Assembly: GCA_001303705.1 (NCBI GenBank)
Contig: LJUI01000115.1
Span: forward strand, 1 to 8,094
DNA length: 8,094 bases
From: a candidate division TA06 bacterium SM23_40
GTDB lineage: Bacteria; LJUI01; SM1-40
Direction: 5' to 3'
Positions 1 through 5,351 of this stretch are shown here, piece after piece. Made by a program: the position numbers and the translations under genes. The notes under the pieces were generated by a model. That model ran no database searches, was not told the origin of the DNA, and saw nothing but the letters and a program-made list of their open reading frames with translations. The number at the start of each line of letters is the position of its first letter. The stretch's first letter is position 1.

Positions 1-307
1 CGTAGGGGCGATCAGAGCCGGGATCGATGGCCAGCATCTTGTCGTTGACGGTATGGTAGACGGAGGATCCTCCCCGTACCGCGACATCTCTCGGGCATGG
101 TCGTGGGACACGAAGTGACGGTTTGCTGCCGTCAGGATGGACTGCGAGCATCTCGTCGCCTGAGGCACGGCTGACCGAGCTGCTCCCCGCTGCGACATCG
201 GGGTGCAGGCCCAGGATGAGAAAGGAAAAGGGAGCCTTCGCGGGCAAGCCGTGGCCCAGGGGACTCTCGAGAGAGGTGTTCTGTTCGAGGCTCTCCTGCT
301 GCGGCAT
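1..307 (-). CDS. Possible partial gene with two NHL/beta-propeller-like repeats (runs off left edge)
   Basis: The minus-strand frame is open from just after the fbp stop to the window edge, about 142 codons. From the ATG at 307 it gives 102 residues with no end in the window. Two similar segments can be aligned: residues 37-60 (DVAA...SSSV...DEMLAVHPDG) and 74-98 (DVAV...SSV...DKMLAIDPGS), about 38 residues apart. The pattern P-x-DVAV, then GG-S-VY, then an ML-A-[VI]-x-P-[DG] strand resembles NHL or related beta-propeller blades. The two copies differ at synonymous codon positions, which favours real coding. The start is uncertain: ATG 307 has only an AGGGG almost touching it, and GTG 373 has no Shine-Dalgarno. 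The segment upstream of 330 is arginine-rich and does not look like protein. It could also be a decayed gene. I cannot assign a function. Confidence 0.4.
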   Translation of the reverse strand, partial: MPQQESLEQNTSLESPLGHGLPAKAPFSFLILGLHPDVAAGSSSVSRASGDEMLAVHPDGSKPSLRVPRPCPRDVAVRGGSSVYHTVNDKMLAIDPGSDRPY

Positions 308-329
308 GCCCCTGAGATACAACGTGAGA

Positions 330-369
330 AGGGGACCTTCAGGCGAGATGCTATCTCCTGAGGTCCCCT
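330..369 (-). terminator. Strong inverted repeat after fbp, possible terminator
   Basis: The arms AGGGGACCT (330-338) and AGGTCCCCT (361-369) are perfect reverse complements. A CAG/CTG pair and an inner GAGAT/ATCTC stem continue the helix around a GCT loop, with only a single-T bulge and a GC bulge. It lies about 60 nt past the fbp stop. There is no real T-tract on the minus side, only a mildly T-rich TTCTCACGTTGTATCTC, so classical intrinsic termination is not proven. It could instead protect the 3' end of the fbp transcript. Confidence 0.4.
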
Positions 370-427
370 CCACAGCGAGACACGGCCGCGCCTCACAGCG
401 CGATCGTCTCGCACGCGCTTGAGGGTA

Positions 428-1528
428 TCAGACTTTCTCGAACCGGTCCTCGAGCTTCTCCATCACCCCGGGCATCGTCGTATATTCCATCTCTTCGAGC
501 GGGAGGCGATGCGGCTCGAACGGCCCGTGGCGCCGCAGGTAGTCGGCGATATAGTTGGCCATCATCCGCGTATGGTCGAAGCTCGGGTCATCGAACATGT
601 CGCGTGGCCCGACGAGCTTCCCATCGGCCAGCTGGAATCCGGCACAGATGACCCGGGGCGGACCGTCGAACCGGGAGGGGTTCGCGCTGTCGAAGCTCGT
701 CGGCATCAGAGGTCCCTGGTGCGACCCGCGCATCCATCCGGCGACAGCATGGGGGAAGGCGAATGGCTCTAGTACTTCACCTACGGCTGGTAGTCCGCTC
801 TGGGCCCGAACGATGAGTACCGGATCGTCCTTGCCCACGTACCTCCCGGCGATGAGCGCGAGCCTCTGCGTCGAAGAGACGGCGCAGATGTCATTGTCGC
901 TCTTGCGATGGACCGATTGGATGATGTAGTACTCGGGCGCGCCGATGAGGACGAGGAGGTCGTACATTTCTTCAGGGCAGGAGAATGTGATGCGACGGTT
1001 CTTCATCACGTCCATCACTACGAAGTTGAACCCGTCGTGCATGCTCGGATCGATCACCAGACCCGCCGTGTTGAACGGGTCTGCGAACATCTTGAACACG
1101 GGATAGTTCCATGCCCCGGGGGAGGTCTTATCCGCCATGAAGATGAGGATAGGCTCGGCCTTCCGCTCCACGAACTCCATCTCCGCGACCCCGGGGCCCA
1201 TCCCCTTGACGTTTCCCGAGAACGCATCGCTCAGCAGATCCTGCCCGGCTCCGTACAGCTTCAGCTTCTTGGCGACCTCAGTGCATTCGACGAAGATGTT
1301 CCAGGCGAGTTCGTGAACTACGGTCGCATCGGTGCCGTGTCGGTGGGTCATGATGAATTCGATATCATCACCTACCCTGGTGACATGGACGTCGATGAGC
1401 GTTCCCGCCTTCTTCGCCTTCCCCAGACTCGCCTCGGCAGTGGCGATCAGATCTGGATGCATGCTTGAATGGCCTACATAGCCACCGACATCTGCTTTGA
1501 TTACCGAGACCGTAATCTTCTCTGCCAT
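428..1528 (-). CDS. fbp: Fructose-1,6-bisphosphate aldolase/phosphatase (bifunctional, class V FBPase)
   Basis: This 366-residue protein matches the length and motif order of the archaeal-type FBPA/P. The enzyme condenses dihydroxyacetone phosphate with glyceraldehyde 3-phosphate (EC 4.1.2.13) and then dephosphorylates the product to fructose 6-phosphate (EC 3.1.3.11), making gluconeogenesis one-way. Visible family features are SVIKADVGGYVGH near the N-terminus (metal-ligand type D13 and H20), GDD at 53-55, YGAGQD at 92-97, MAD with D133, YVGK at 230-233 and MRGSHQGPLMP at 266-276. By analogy with the Sulfolobus tokodaii enzyme (Tyr229, Lys232), Y230 and K233 are the aldolase residues, and K233 forms the Schiff base. 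The start is fixed by an AGGAGG site 5 nt upstream. It is transcribed alone from its own promoter, divergent from the GyrI-like gene. No truncation or missing catalytic residue is seen. Confidence 0.96.
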   Translation of the reverse strand: MAEKITVSVIKADVGGYVGHSSMHPDLIATAEASLGKAKKAGTLIDVHVTRVGDDIEFIMTHRHGTDATVVHELAWNIFVECTEVAKKLKLYGAGQDLLSDAFSGNVKGMGPGVAEMEFVERKAEPILIFMADKTSPGAWNYPVFKMFADPFNTAGLVIDPSMHDGFNFVVMDVMKNRRITFSCPEEMYDLLVLIGAPEYYIIQSVHRKSDNDICAVSSTQRLALIAGRYVGKDDPVLIVRAQSGLPAVGEVLEPFAFPHAVAGWMRGSHQGPLMPTSFDSANPSRFDGPPRVICAGFQLADGKLVGPRDMFDDPSFDHTRMMANYIADYLRRHGPFEPHRLPLEEMEYTTMPGVMEKLEDRFEKV

Positions 1529-1569
1529 GGTTTCCTCCTGTTGCCTCGAGGTGATGAGGTGTGAAGACT

Positions 1570-1658
1570 GGCACTCATGAGAGAGACGCCGACTATCCGG
1601 GTTAGTGCCCCGTGCAAAGATCGCCCTTCTCGGTCGATACCCCGTATGGAGCGCGACC
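1570..1658 (-). promoter_or_regulatory. Structured leader of fbp mRNA
   Basis: The predicted transcript starts near 1666 and leaves a leader of about 135 nt. Two stems can be read in it. One is GGTCG plus ATAC (1632-1640 on the plus strand) pairing with GTAT (1644-1647) and CGACC (1654-1658), with a six-base bulge. The other is GGCACT (1570-1575) pairing with AGTGCC (1604-1609) around a long loop. A short CCC-GAA-GGG hairpin lies at the 5' end. No known riboswitch consensus was recognised, so a regulatory role is only a possibility. Confidence 0.3.
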
Positions 1659-1672
1659 CTTCGGGAGAGGAC

Positions 1673-1702
1673 ACTATATCAGGGTGCGACTCAGAGTGTC
1701 AA
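1673..1702 (-). promoter_or_regulatory. Sigma-70-like promoter for fbp
   Basis: Read on the minus strand, there is a perfect -35 TTGACA (1702-1697) and a -10 TATAGT (1678-1673, 5 of 6 to TATAAT) with an 18-bp spacer. Transcription would start near 1666, upstream of the fbp ATG at 1528. The quality of both boxes makes this a good prediction. Confidence 0.75.
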
Positions 1703-1753
1703 GCCAAAACGGGGAGGCCGGGGATTTTCCCTGTCCGGATGCGTCATTTGCGC
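1703..1753. other. Shared region between divergent promoters
   Basis: This 51-bp stretch separates the back-to-back -35 boxes of the fbp and GyrI-like promoters. It contains a small symmetric element, GGGATTTTCCC (1721-1731), with CCGG on both sides (1718-1721 and 1735-1738). A regulator bound here could affect both promoters, but no known operator is recognised. The rest of the 1529-1916 intergenic region holds the two leaders and no convincing gene. Confidence 0.25.
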
Positions 1754-1784
1754 TTGACACTGCTGGGGGGGAGTGGGGTATGAT
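1754..1784 (+). promoter_or_regulatory. Sigma-70-like promoter for GyrI-like gene
   Basis: There is a perfect -35 TTGACA (1754-1759) and a -10 TATGAT (1779-1784, 5 of 6) separated by 19 bp, slightly longer than ideal. Transcription would begin near 1791, which rules out the ATG at 1773 as a start and leaves a leader of about 125 nt. Confidence 0.7.
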
Positions 1785-1840
1785 CGGTCTTTCGAGATAT
1801 CTGGTTCATCAATGCCCGTCCTGCAACGATGCCCCAGCTT

Positions 1841-1879
1841 CCGCCCGCTTCCCTGCCATGGCCCCGTTGCCGCGGGCGG
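1841..1879 (+). promoter_or_regulatory. GC-rich hairpin in the GyrI-like leader
   Basis: CCGCCCGC (1841-1848) and GCGGGCGG (1872-1879) are perfect 8-bp reverse complements around a 23-nt loop. The hairpin ends 8 nt before the AGGAAG that precedes ATG 1896 and about 24 nt before the GAGGAGG that precedes ATG 1917. It could influence ribosome access or act as an attenuator-like element. There is no T-tract. Confidence 0.35.
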
Positions 1880-1916
1880 TGCACACAGGAAGCGCATGAC
1901 CGAGGAGGCAGAGACG

Positions 1917-2390
1917 ATGGCCGATCTCGGGGTGTCGATCGTGACGCTCGAGCCGATGCGCGTCGCCAGCGTCCGGGCGATCAGCGAGACTCCTGAGCGT
2001 GACGCGTGGAAGAAGGCGCGAGCATGGGCTCTGCCCAGGGGGCTGCTCGATGATGTCGAGGAGCACCCGGTCTTCGGGTTCAACAATCCGGATCCCTCGC
2101 CCCACCGCAAGGAGTATGGGTACGAGTTCTGGATCCGCATCGGGCCGGAGATCGAACCCGAGGGTGAGATCGAGGCCAAGGAGTTCGCCGGCGGGCTGTA
2201 CGCCGTCACGACGTGTGAAGTACGGGGAGATCCCTGGGAGACTATACCCGCCGCATGGAAGAGGCTCCTCGACTGGTGCCAGTCGAGCAGGTACAGGATG
2301 GGTAACCACCAGTGGCTGGAAAAGGTGCGAGACCCGCGGGCGTCGGAGGGAGACCTTGTTCTCGACCTCTATCTCCCGATCGAGGAGTGA
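1917..2390 (+). CDS. GyrI-like small-molecule-binding domain protein
   Basis: This 157-residue protein has the pattern of stand-alone GyrI-like (AraC effector-binding fold) proteins. It opens with VSIVTLEPMRVASVR, a first beta strand with the usual P-x-R-VA. It then carries HPVFGFNNPDPSP (50-62), YGYEFWIRIGPE (67-78), KEFAGGLYAV (88-97) and W-x6-WCQSSRYRM (114-128), and ends in a DLYLPI strand. Such proteins bind small hydrophobic or cationic molecules, and some hydrolyse toxic compounds. No DNA-binding domain is present, so it is not a full AraC or MerR regulator. ATG 1917 is chosen for its GAGGAGG (spacer 7). ATG 1896, with AGGAAG, is in frame and would add seven residues. The methyltransferase lies 129 nt downstream on the same strand. 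Confidence 0.85.
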   Translation: MADLGVSIVTLEPMRVASVRAISETPERDAWKKARAWALPRGLLDDVEEHPVFGFNNPDPSPHRKEYGYEFWIRIGPEIEPEGEIEAKEFAGGLYAVTTCEVRGDPWETIPAAWKRLLDWCQSSRYRMGNHQWLEKVRDPRASEGDLVLDLYLPIEE

Positions 2391-2519
2391 CGGGGTCAGT
2401 AGCAGAGGGATTGAATGCTTCGGCTCACACTGTGCGCGCGGGAGCGGTTCCCATAGCTCGGCCAGATCCTCGCCAGTGCAGTCGGGTCTCGCTGGGTCTC
2501 GGACCGGTCGGTGTGAACG

Positions 2520-3164
2520 ATGTGCGAACAGATCAGAGACGATCTGAGGGTCGCGTATGACGCTAACGCGGCCGCCCGGGACGGTGCCGCCATCTCGGAC
2601 TGGAAGGCGGAGGAGCGGGGGCGTTTTCTCGCTCAGCTCAAGAAGGAGAAGAAGACGAGGCTACTGGAGATCGGAGCGGGTCCGGGGCGGGATGGCGTCT
2701 TCTTCAGGGAGAACGGTCTATCGGTTGTGTGTACAGACCTGTCCCCGGCGATGGTGGATCTGTGCCGGAACAAGGGACTCGAAGCTCATGTGATGGACCT
2801 TCTCGATCTCGACTTTCCCGCGCAGAGCTTCGAGGGCGTCTTCGCATTGAACTGTTTGTTGCACGTACCGAAGAGCGAGATCCGGGCAGTCCTGGCCGCT
2901 ATCAGGGATCTGCTCGAGCCCTCGGGCATCTTCTATATGGGAGTGTACGGGGGGAAGGACTTCGAGGGGATATGGCAGTACGATCACCATGAACCCAAGC
3001 GGTTCTTCGCCTTATATACCGACCGAGGCATGCGTGCATTGGTGAGCGAGTTTTTCGAGTTGTTCTATTTCCGGAGGATAGGATTGGAGGGACCGGGGAC
3101 GGTTCATTTCCAGTCGATGATGCTGAGAAATCGCGGCCCTGTGGAAAGACCGTCTGATCACTGA
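2520..3164 (+). CDS. Class I SAM-dependent methyltransferase
   Basis: This 214-residue protein has a Rossmann-type methyltransferase core. Motif I is LLEIGAGPGRDG (48-59). The strand-2 acidic residue is D73 in VVCTDLSPAMV. M92-D93 suits the adenine-binding turn. Motif IV-like NCLLHV is at 111-116, followed by LLEPSGIFYMGVYGG as a post-core strand. A helical N-terminal part (AYDANAAARD) and a distinctive DFEGIW...HHEPKRFFALYTD segment are shared with a subgroup of uncharacterised small-molecule methyltransferases. The substrate cannot be told from sequence. An in-frame TGA lies six bases before ATG 2520, so this is the earliest ATG, though no good Shine-Dalgarno precedes it. The 129 nt separating it from the GyrI-like gene shows no clear promoter, so co-transcription is possible. 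Confidence 0.88.
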   Translation: MCEQIRDDLRVAYDANAAARDGAAISDWKAEERGRFLAQLKKEKKTRLLEIGAGPGRDGVFFRENGLSVVCTDLSPAMVDLCRNKGLEAHVMDLLDLDFPAQSFEGVFALNCLLHVPKSEIRAVLAAIRDLLEPSGIFYMGVYGGKDFEGIWQYDHHEPKRFFALYTDRGMRALVSEFFELFYFRRIGLEGPGTVHFQSMMLRNRGPVERPSDH

Positions 3165-3194
3165 AGGGGCGGATTCAGGCGAGGGGGCACGCCG

Positions 3195-3235
3195 CCCGGA
3201 GTGCGGTTTCCGCAGGGGCCGATCTGCCCTCCGGG
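3195..3235 (+). other. Cloverleaf-like inverted repeat downstream of the methyltransferase
   Basis: CCCGGAG (3195-3201) and CTCCGGG (3229-3235) form a perfect outer stem. It encloses a hairpin TGCGG-TTT-CCGCA (3202-3214) and a weaker GGG/CCC pair. It begins 30 nt after the methyltransferase stop and may be the transcript end, but no T-tract follows, so termination is uncertain. Confidence 0.35.
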
Positions 3236-3341
3236 GGCGTCCGCTTACCTGGCTGGCGAGAGCTATACCGGGGACCGCGGTGAGCGGTGCGGGCGCGGGC
3301 CTGACGTTCGCGGGGCCATCGAGAACGGACGCACTAACTAC

Positions 3342-3371
3342 TTGAAATGCCGGGACGATTTGTGGCAGAAT
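3342..3371 (+). promoter_or_regulatory. Candidate promoter for the gcvPB operon
   Basis: The -35 TTGAAA (3342-3347, 5 of 6) and -10 CAGAAT (3366-3371, 4 of 6) are separated by 18 bp. Transcription would start near 3378, giving a leader of about 190 nt before the TTG start. It is weaker than the two promoters near 1700, but it is well placed directly before the structured leader. Confidence 0.5.
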
Positions 3372-3390
3372 GGGACAGACAGCGCCGGGA

Positions 3391-3496
3391 GCTGCTGCAC
3401 CAGTGAGGAGCGAGGATCTGGCCGCGCTCCCGGGAGCGTGGCGGCGCCGGGCAGACCGATAGCCACGGCCTGCCGCGGGGGGTCTGAGCCAGCAGC
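3391..3496 (+). promoter_or_regulatory. Structured 5' leader of gcvPB, candidate cis-regulatory RNA
   Basis: GCTGCTG (3391-3397) pairs perfectly with CAGCAGC (3490-3496) to close a domain of about 105 nt. Two further stems lie inside. One is GCCGCGCTC/GAGCGTGGC (3421-3429 with 3434-3442, CCGG loop, one G-U pair). The other is CAGACC (3452-3457) with GGTCTG (3481-3486). Together they make a three-way junction. The canonical glycine aptamer core is not seen. This may be an unrecognised riboswitch or attenuator, or simply GC-rich folding. Confidence 0.4.
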
Positions 3497-3554
3497 CCGA
3501 CCTCATGGACGGTGTCGTCAGAATGTGGTGTCGCCGAGGGCAGGGTAGGCGTAC

Positions 3555-3568
3555 AGGAGAGTCGATTG
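3555..3568 (+). promoter_or_regulatory. Ribosome binding site that decides the gcvPB TTG start
   Basis: AGGAG at 3555-3559 lies six bases before TTG 3566-3568. This fits the family's usual N-terminus (LEP-IFDLS). The in-frame ATG at 3512 lacks a comparable site and would add 18 residues that do not look like the family. Confidence 0.7.
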
Positions 3569-5029
3569 AATATACTGGAGCCGACCATCTTCGATCTCTC
3601 ACAGGAGGGCAGGCAGGGCGCAGCGCTGCCGGATCTCGACGTGCCGGAGAAGCCGCTCGAGGAGCTCCTCCCGGAGGAGAGCCTGCGCCGGGATCTGCCG
3701 CACCTCCCGGAGGTGAGTGAGCCCGAGGTGGTCCGCCATTTCATTCACTTGTCGTCATTCAATCACCACATCGACAAGGGGTTCTATCCTCTCGGTTCGT
3801 GCACGATGAAGTACAACCCCAAGGTGAATGAGGTTTCGGCCCGGCTCCCTGGTTTCGCGCGGGTTCATCCGCTCGCGCCGGCAAAGACTGTGCAGGGCGC
3901 ATTGCGGCTGATGCATGAACTTGGCGATCTCCTCTGTCGCATCAGCGGCCTCGACGAGGTGACGCTCCAGCCGGCAGCTGGAGCGCAGGGAGAGCTGGCC
4001 GGCCTGATGATGATCCGCGCGTATCACGACAAGCGCGGGCACAGACGGTCCAAGGTGCTCATTCCCGATTCCGCTCACGGGACGAACCCTGCGAGCGTCA
4101 CGCTCGCGGGATACCGTTCGGTCCAGGTAGCATCGAACGACCGTGGGCTCGTCGATATCGATGATCTGCGCCGCGCGGCAGATGAGGAAGTGGCGGCGCT
4201 GATGCTGACGAATCCGAATACCTTAGGCCTATTCGAGTCCGACATCGAGGAGATCGAGCGGATCGTTCACGGGGTGGGGGCGCAGCTGTACATGGACGGC
4301 GCCAATCTCAACGCACTCCTCGGGATCGCGCGCCCGGGTGACATGGGGTTCGATGTCGTCCACTTCAACCTTCATAAAACATTCTCTACGCCTCACGGCG
4401 GCGGCGGCCCCGGGGCCGGGCCTGTTGGGGTGAAGGCACACATAGGACCGTTTCTCCCCGTCCCGGTGATCCTCCGGGACGGGGAGGAGTACCGCCTCGA
4501 CTATGATCGCCCCGATTCGATCGGAAAGATACAGAGCTTCTATGGCAACTTCGGCGTGATGGTACGGGCGTACACCTATATCAGAATGATGGGAGCTCGT
4601 GGGCTTCGCGCGGTGAGCGAGAATGCGATCATCAACGCCAATTATCTGAAGCGGAAGCTGGAGGGGACGTACGATCTCCCGTACCCGCAACACTGCCAAC
4701 ACGAGTTCGTACTCTCCGGAAGGCGCCAGAAGGAGCAGGGCGTGAAGACACTCGATATCGCCAAGCGTCTCCTCGATTTCGGCGTTCACGCGCCCACCAT
4801 CTATTTTCCGTTGATCGTCCCCGAGGCGCTCATGATCGAGCCCACGGAGACGGAGAGCAAGGAGTCGCTCGACGCGTTCATCGATGCGATGCTGACGATC
4901 GCCCGCGAAGTGTCAACAGATCCGGAGCGAGTTCGCACTGCTCCCCATACGACACCGGTGCGCCGCCTCGATGAAGCTGGGGCGGGGAGGAAGCTAGATG
5001 TTCGGCAGCGAGCCGATCGCGGGGTATGA
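3566..5029 (+). CDS. gcvPB: Glycine dehydrogenase (decarboxylating), subunit 2
   Basis: This 487-residue protein is the PLP-carrying half of the two-subunit P-protein. With GcvPA it decarboxylates glycine and loads the aminomethyl group on lipoyl H-protein (EC 1.4.4.2). From the TTG start the order is [14 protein letters not shown] (5-18), [13 protein letters not shown] (74-86), [13 protein letters not shown] (135-147), [11 protein letters not shown] (167-177), [11 protein letters not shown] (214-224), [10 protein letters not shown] (242-251), [18 protein letters not shown] (266-283) with K271 as the PLP lysine, HEFVLS, PTIYFPL and [12 protein letters not shown]. All family blocks are intact, so it should be active. 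The C-terminal tail beyond RRLDEAGAG is atypical, and its end overlaps the next gene by 32 bp. gcvPA, gcvT and gcvH are not adjacent upstream. The partner may be encoded elsewhere. Confidence 0.97.
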   Translation: MNILEPTIFDLSQEGRQGAALPDLDVPEKPLEELLPEESLRRDLPHLPEVSEPEVVRHFIHLSSFNHHIDKGFYPLGSCTMKYNPKVNEVSARLPGFARVHPLAPAKTVQGALRLMHELGDLLCRISGLDEVTLQPAAGAQGELAGLMMIRAYHDKRGHRRSKVLIPDSAHGTNPASVTLAGYRSVQVASNDRGLVDIDDLRRAADEEVAALMLTNPNTLGLFESDIEEIERIVHGVGAQLYMDGANLNALLGIARPGDMGFDVVHFNLHKTFSTPHGGGGPGAGPVGVKAHIGPFLPVPVILRDGEEYRLDYDRPDSIGKIQSFYGNFGVMVRAYTYIRMMGARGLRAVSENAIINANYLKRKLEGTYDLPYPQHCQHEFVLSGRRQKEQGVKTLDIAKRLLDFGVHAPTIYFPLIVPEALMIEPTETESKESLDAFIDAMLTIAREVSTDPERVRTAPHTTPVRRLDEAGAGRKLDVRQRADRGV

Positions 5030-5351
5030 GGAAGTCTCGCCCGAGAGGAGAGACGAACTGCTGGACAAGCTTGCCAGGATGATCGTCGAGAGAGGATTGG
5101 TGACTCCCGCGATCTTCCTGCTCGAGTCGATGAAGCCACTCTCGTTCATCGGCAGCCAGGTGCTCGTCTTCCTGGAGCCGATGGTCAAGTCGGTGTTCAC
5201 GGTGAAGGAGTACGACGAATATACGAGATTGCTGGAAGATAGATCAAATGTGGAGCGGCTGCTCCAGCGGATCGAAGGTATGGAAGATGAAGCTCGCCGC
5301 GAGAGAGCGCGGCGCAAGAAGGAGCGCAAGGCAGAGAAGGAGAAAAAATGA
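4998..5351 (+). CDS. Conserved-looking small protein linked to the MutL-like ATPase
   Basis: This 117-residue protein has no assigned function. GGAGG (4986-4990) lies seven bases before ATG 4998, inside the gcvPB 3' end. Its TGA overlaps the next start in an ATGA, so translation of the two is likely coupled. Residues 1-60 hold a predicted helical, fairly hydrophobic core ([14 protein letters not shown], then [27 protein letters not shown]). A segment [23 protein letters not shown] (72-94) looks like an amphipathic helix. The last 25 residues are almost entirely K, R and E ([13 protein letters not shown]-type) and suit a charged helix or a nucleic-acid or membrane-surface contact. No signal peptide or zinc motif is seen. 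The hydrophobic stretch is too interrupted for a confident membrane helix. It looks like a dedicated partner of the ATPase encoded next. Confidence 0.85.
   Translation: MFGSEPIAGYEEVSPERRDELLDKLARMIVERGLVTPAIFLLESMKPLSFIGSQVLVFLEPMVKSVFTVKEYDEYTRLLEDRSNVERLLQRIEGMEDEARRERARRKKERKAEKEKK

Larger units (their letters stand above)
3165..3565 (+). other. Intergenic region between methyltransferase and gcvPB
   Basis: No convincing gene lies here. Open frames in it are GC-driven and have no protein-like pattern. It holds the cloverleaf-like repeat, a small ACCGC/GCGGT hairpin (3274-3288), a promoter at 3342-3371, the structured leader at 3391-3496 and the gcvPB ribosome binding site. Confidence 0.6.

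Noticed and set aside
123-422. 99-codon plus-strand open frame
   Set aside because: It has no Shine-Dalgarno site and no protein-like pattern. The opposite strand here has the repeated blade-like peptide.
908-1468. 186-codon plus-strand open frame
   Set aside because: It is antisense to the well-supported fbp gene, with a composition typical of a shadow frame.
1773-1916. Upstream extension of the GyrI-like gene to ATG 1773
   Set aside because: ATG 1773 lies inside the predicted promoter, and the added 48 residues match nothing in the family. ATG 1917 or 1896 has a proper Shine-Dalgarno site.
3487-3502. A stretch resembling the B12 box of cobalamin riboswitches (13 of 16 positions by eye)
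   Set aside because: The rest of the cobalamin riboswitch core (AGGGAA, CCGGTG and CCGCCACTG type segments) is not visible upstream, and the box overlaps the closing stem of another fold. Its link to a B12-associated ATPase family is tempting but insufficient.
3201-3548. 115-codon plus-strand open frame before gcvPB
   Set aside because: It is rich in G, R, A and S with no recognisable pattern, and it overlaps the promoter and structured leader.
3165-3565. Glycine riboswitch before gcvPB
   Set aside because: The conserved aptamer segments (GCCGAAGG-type and CUCAGGCAAAAGGAC-type) are not present in this stretch.
3512-3565. ATG start of gcvPB at 3512
   Set aside because: It has no good ribosome binding site and adds non-family residues, whereas TTG 3566 has AGGAG at ideal spacing.
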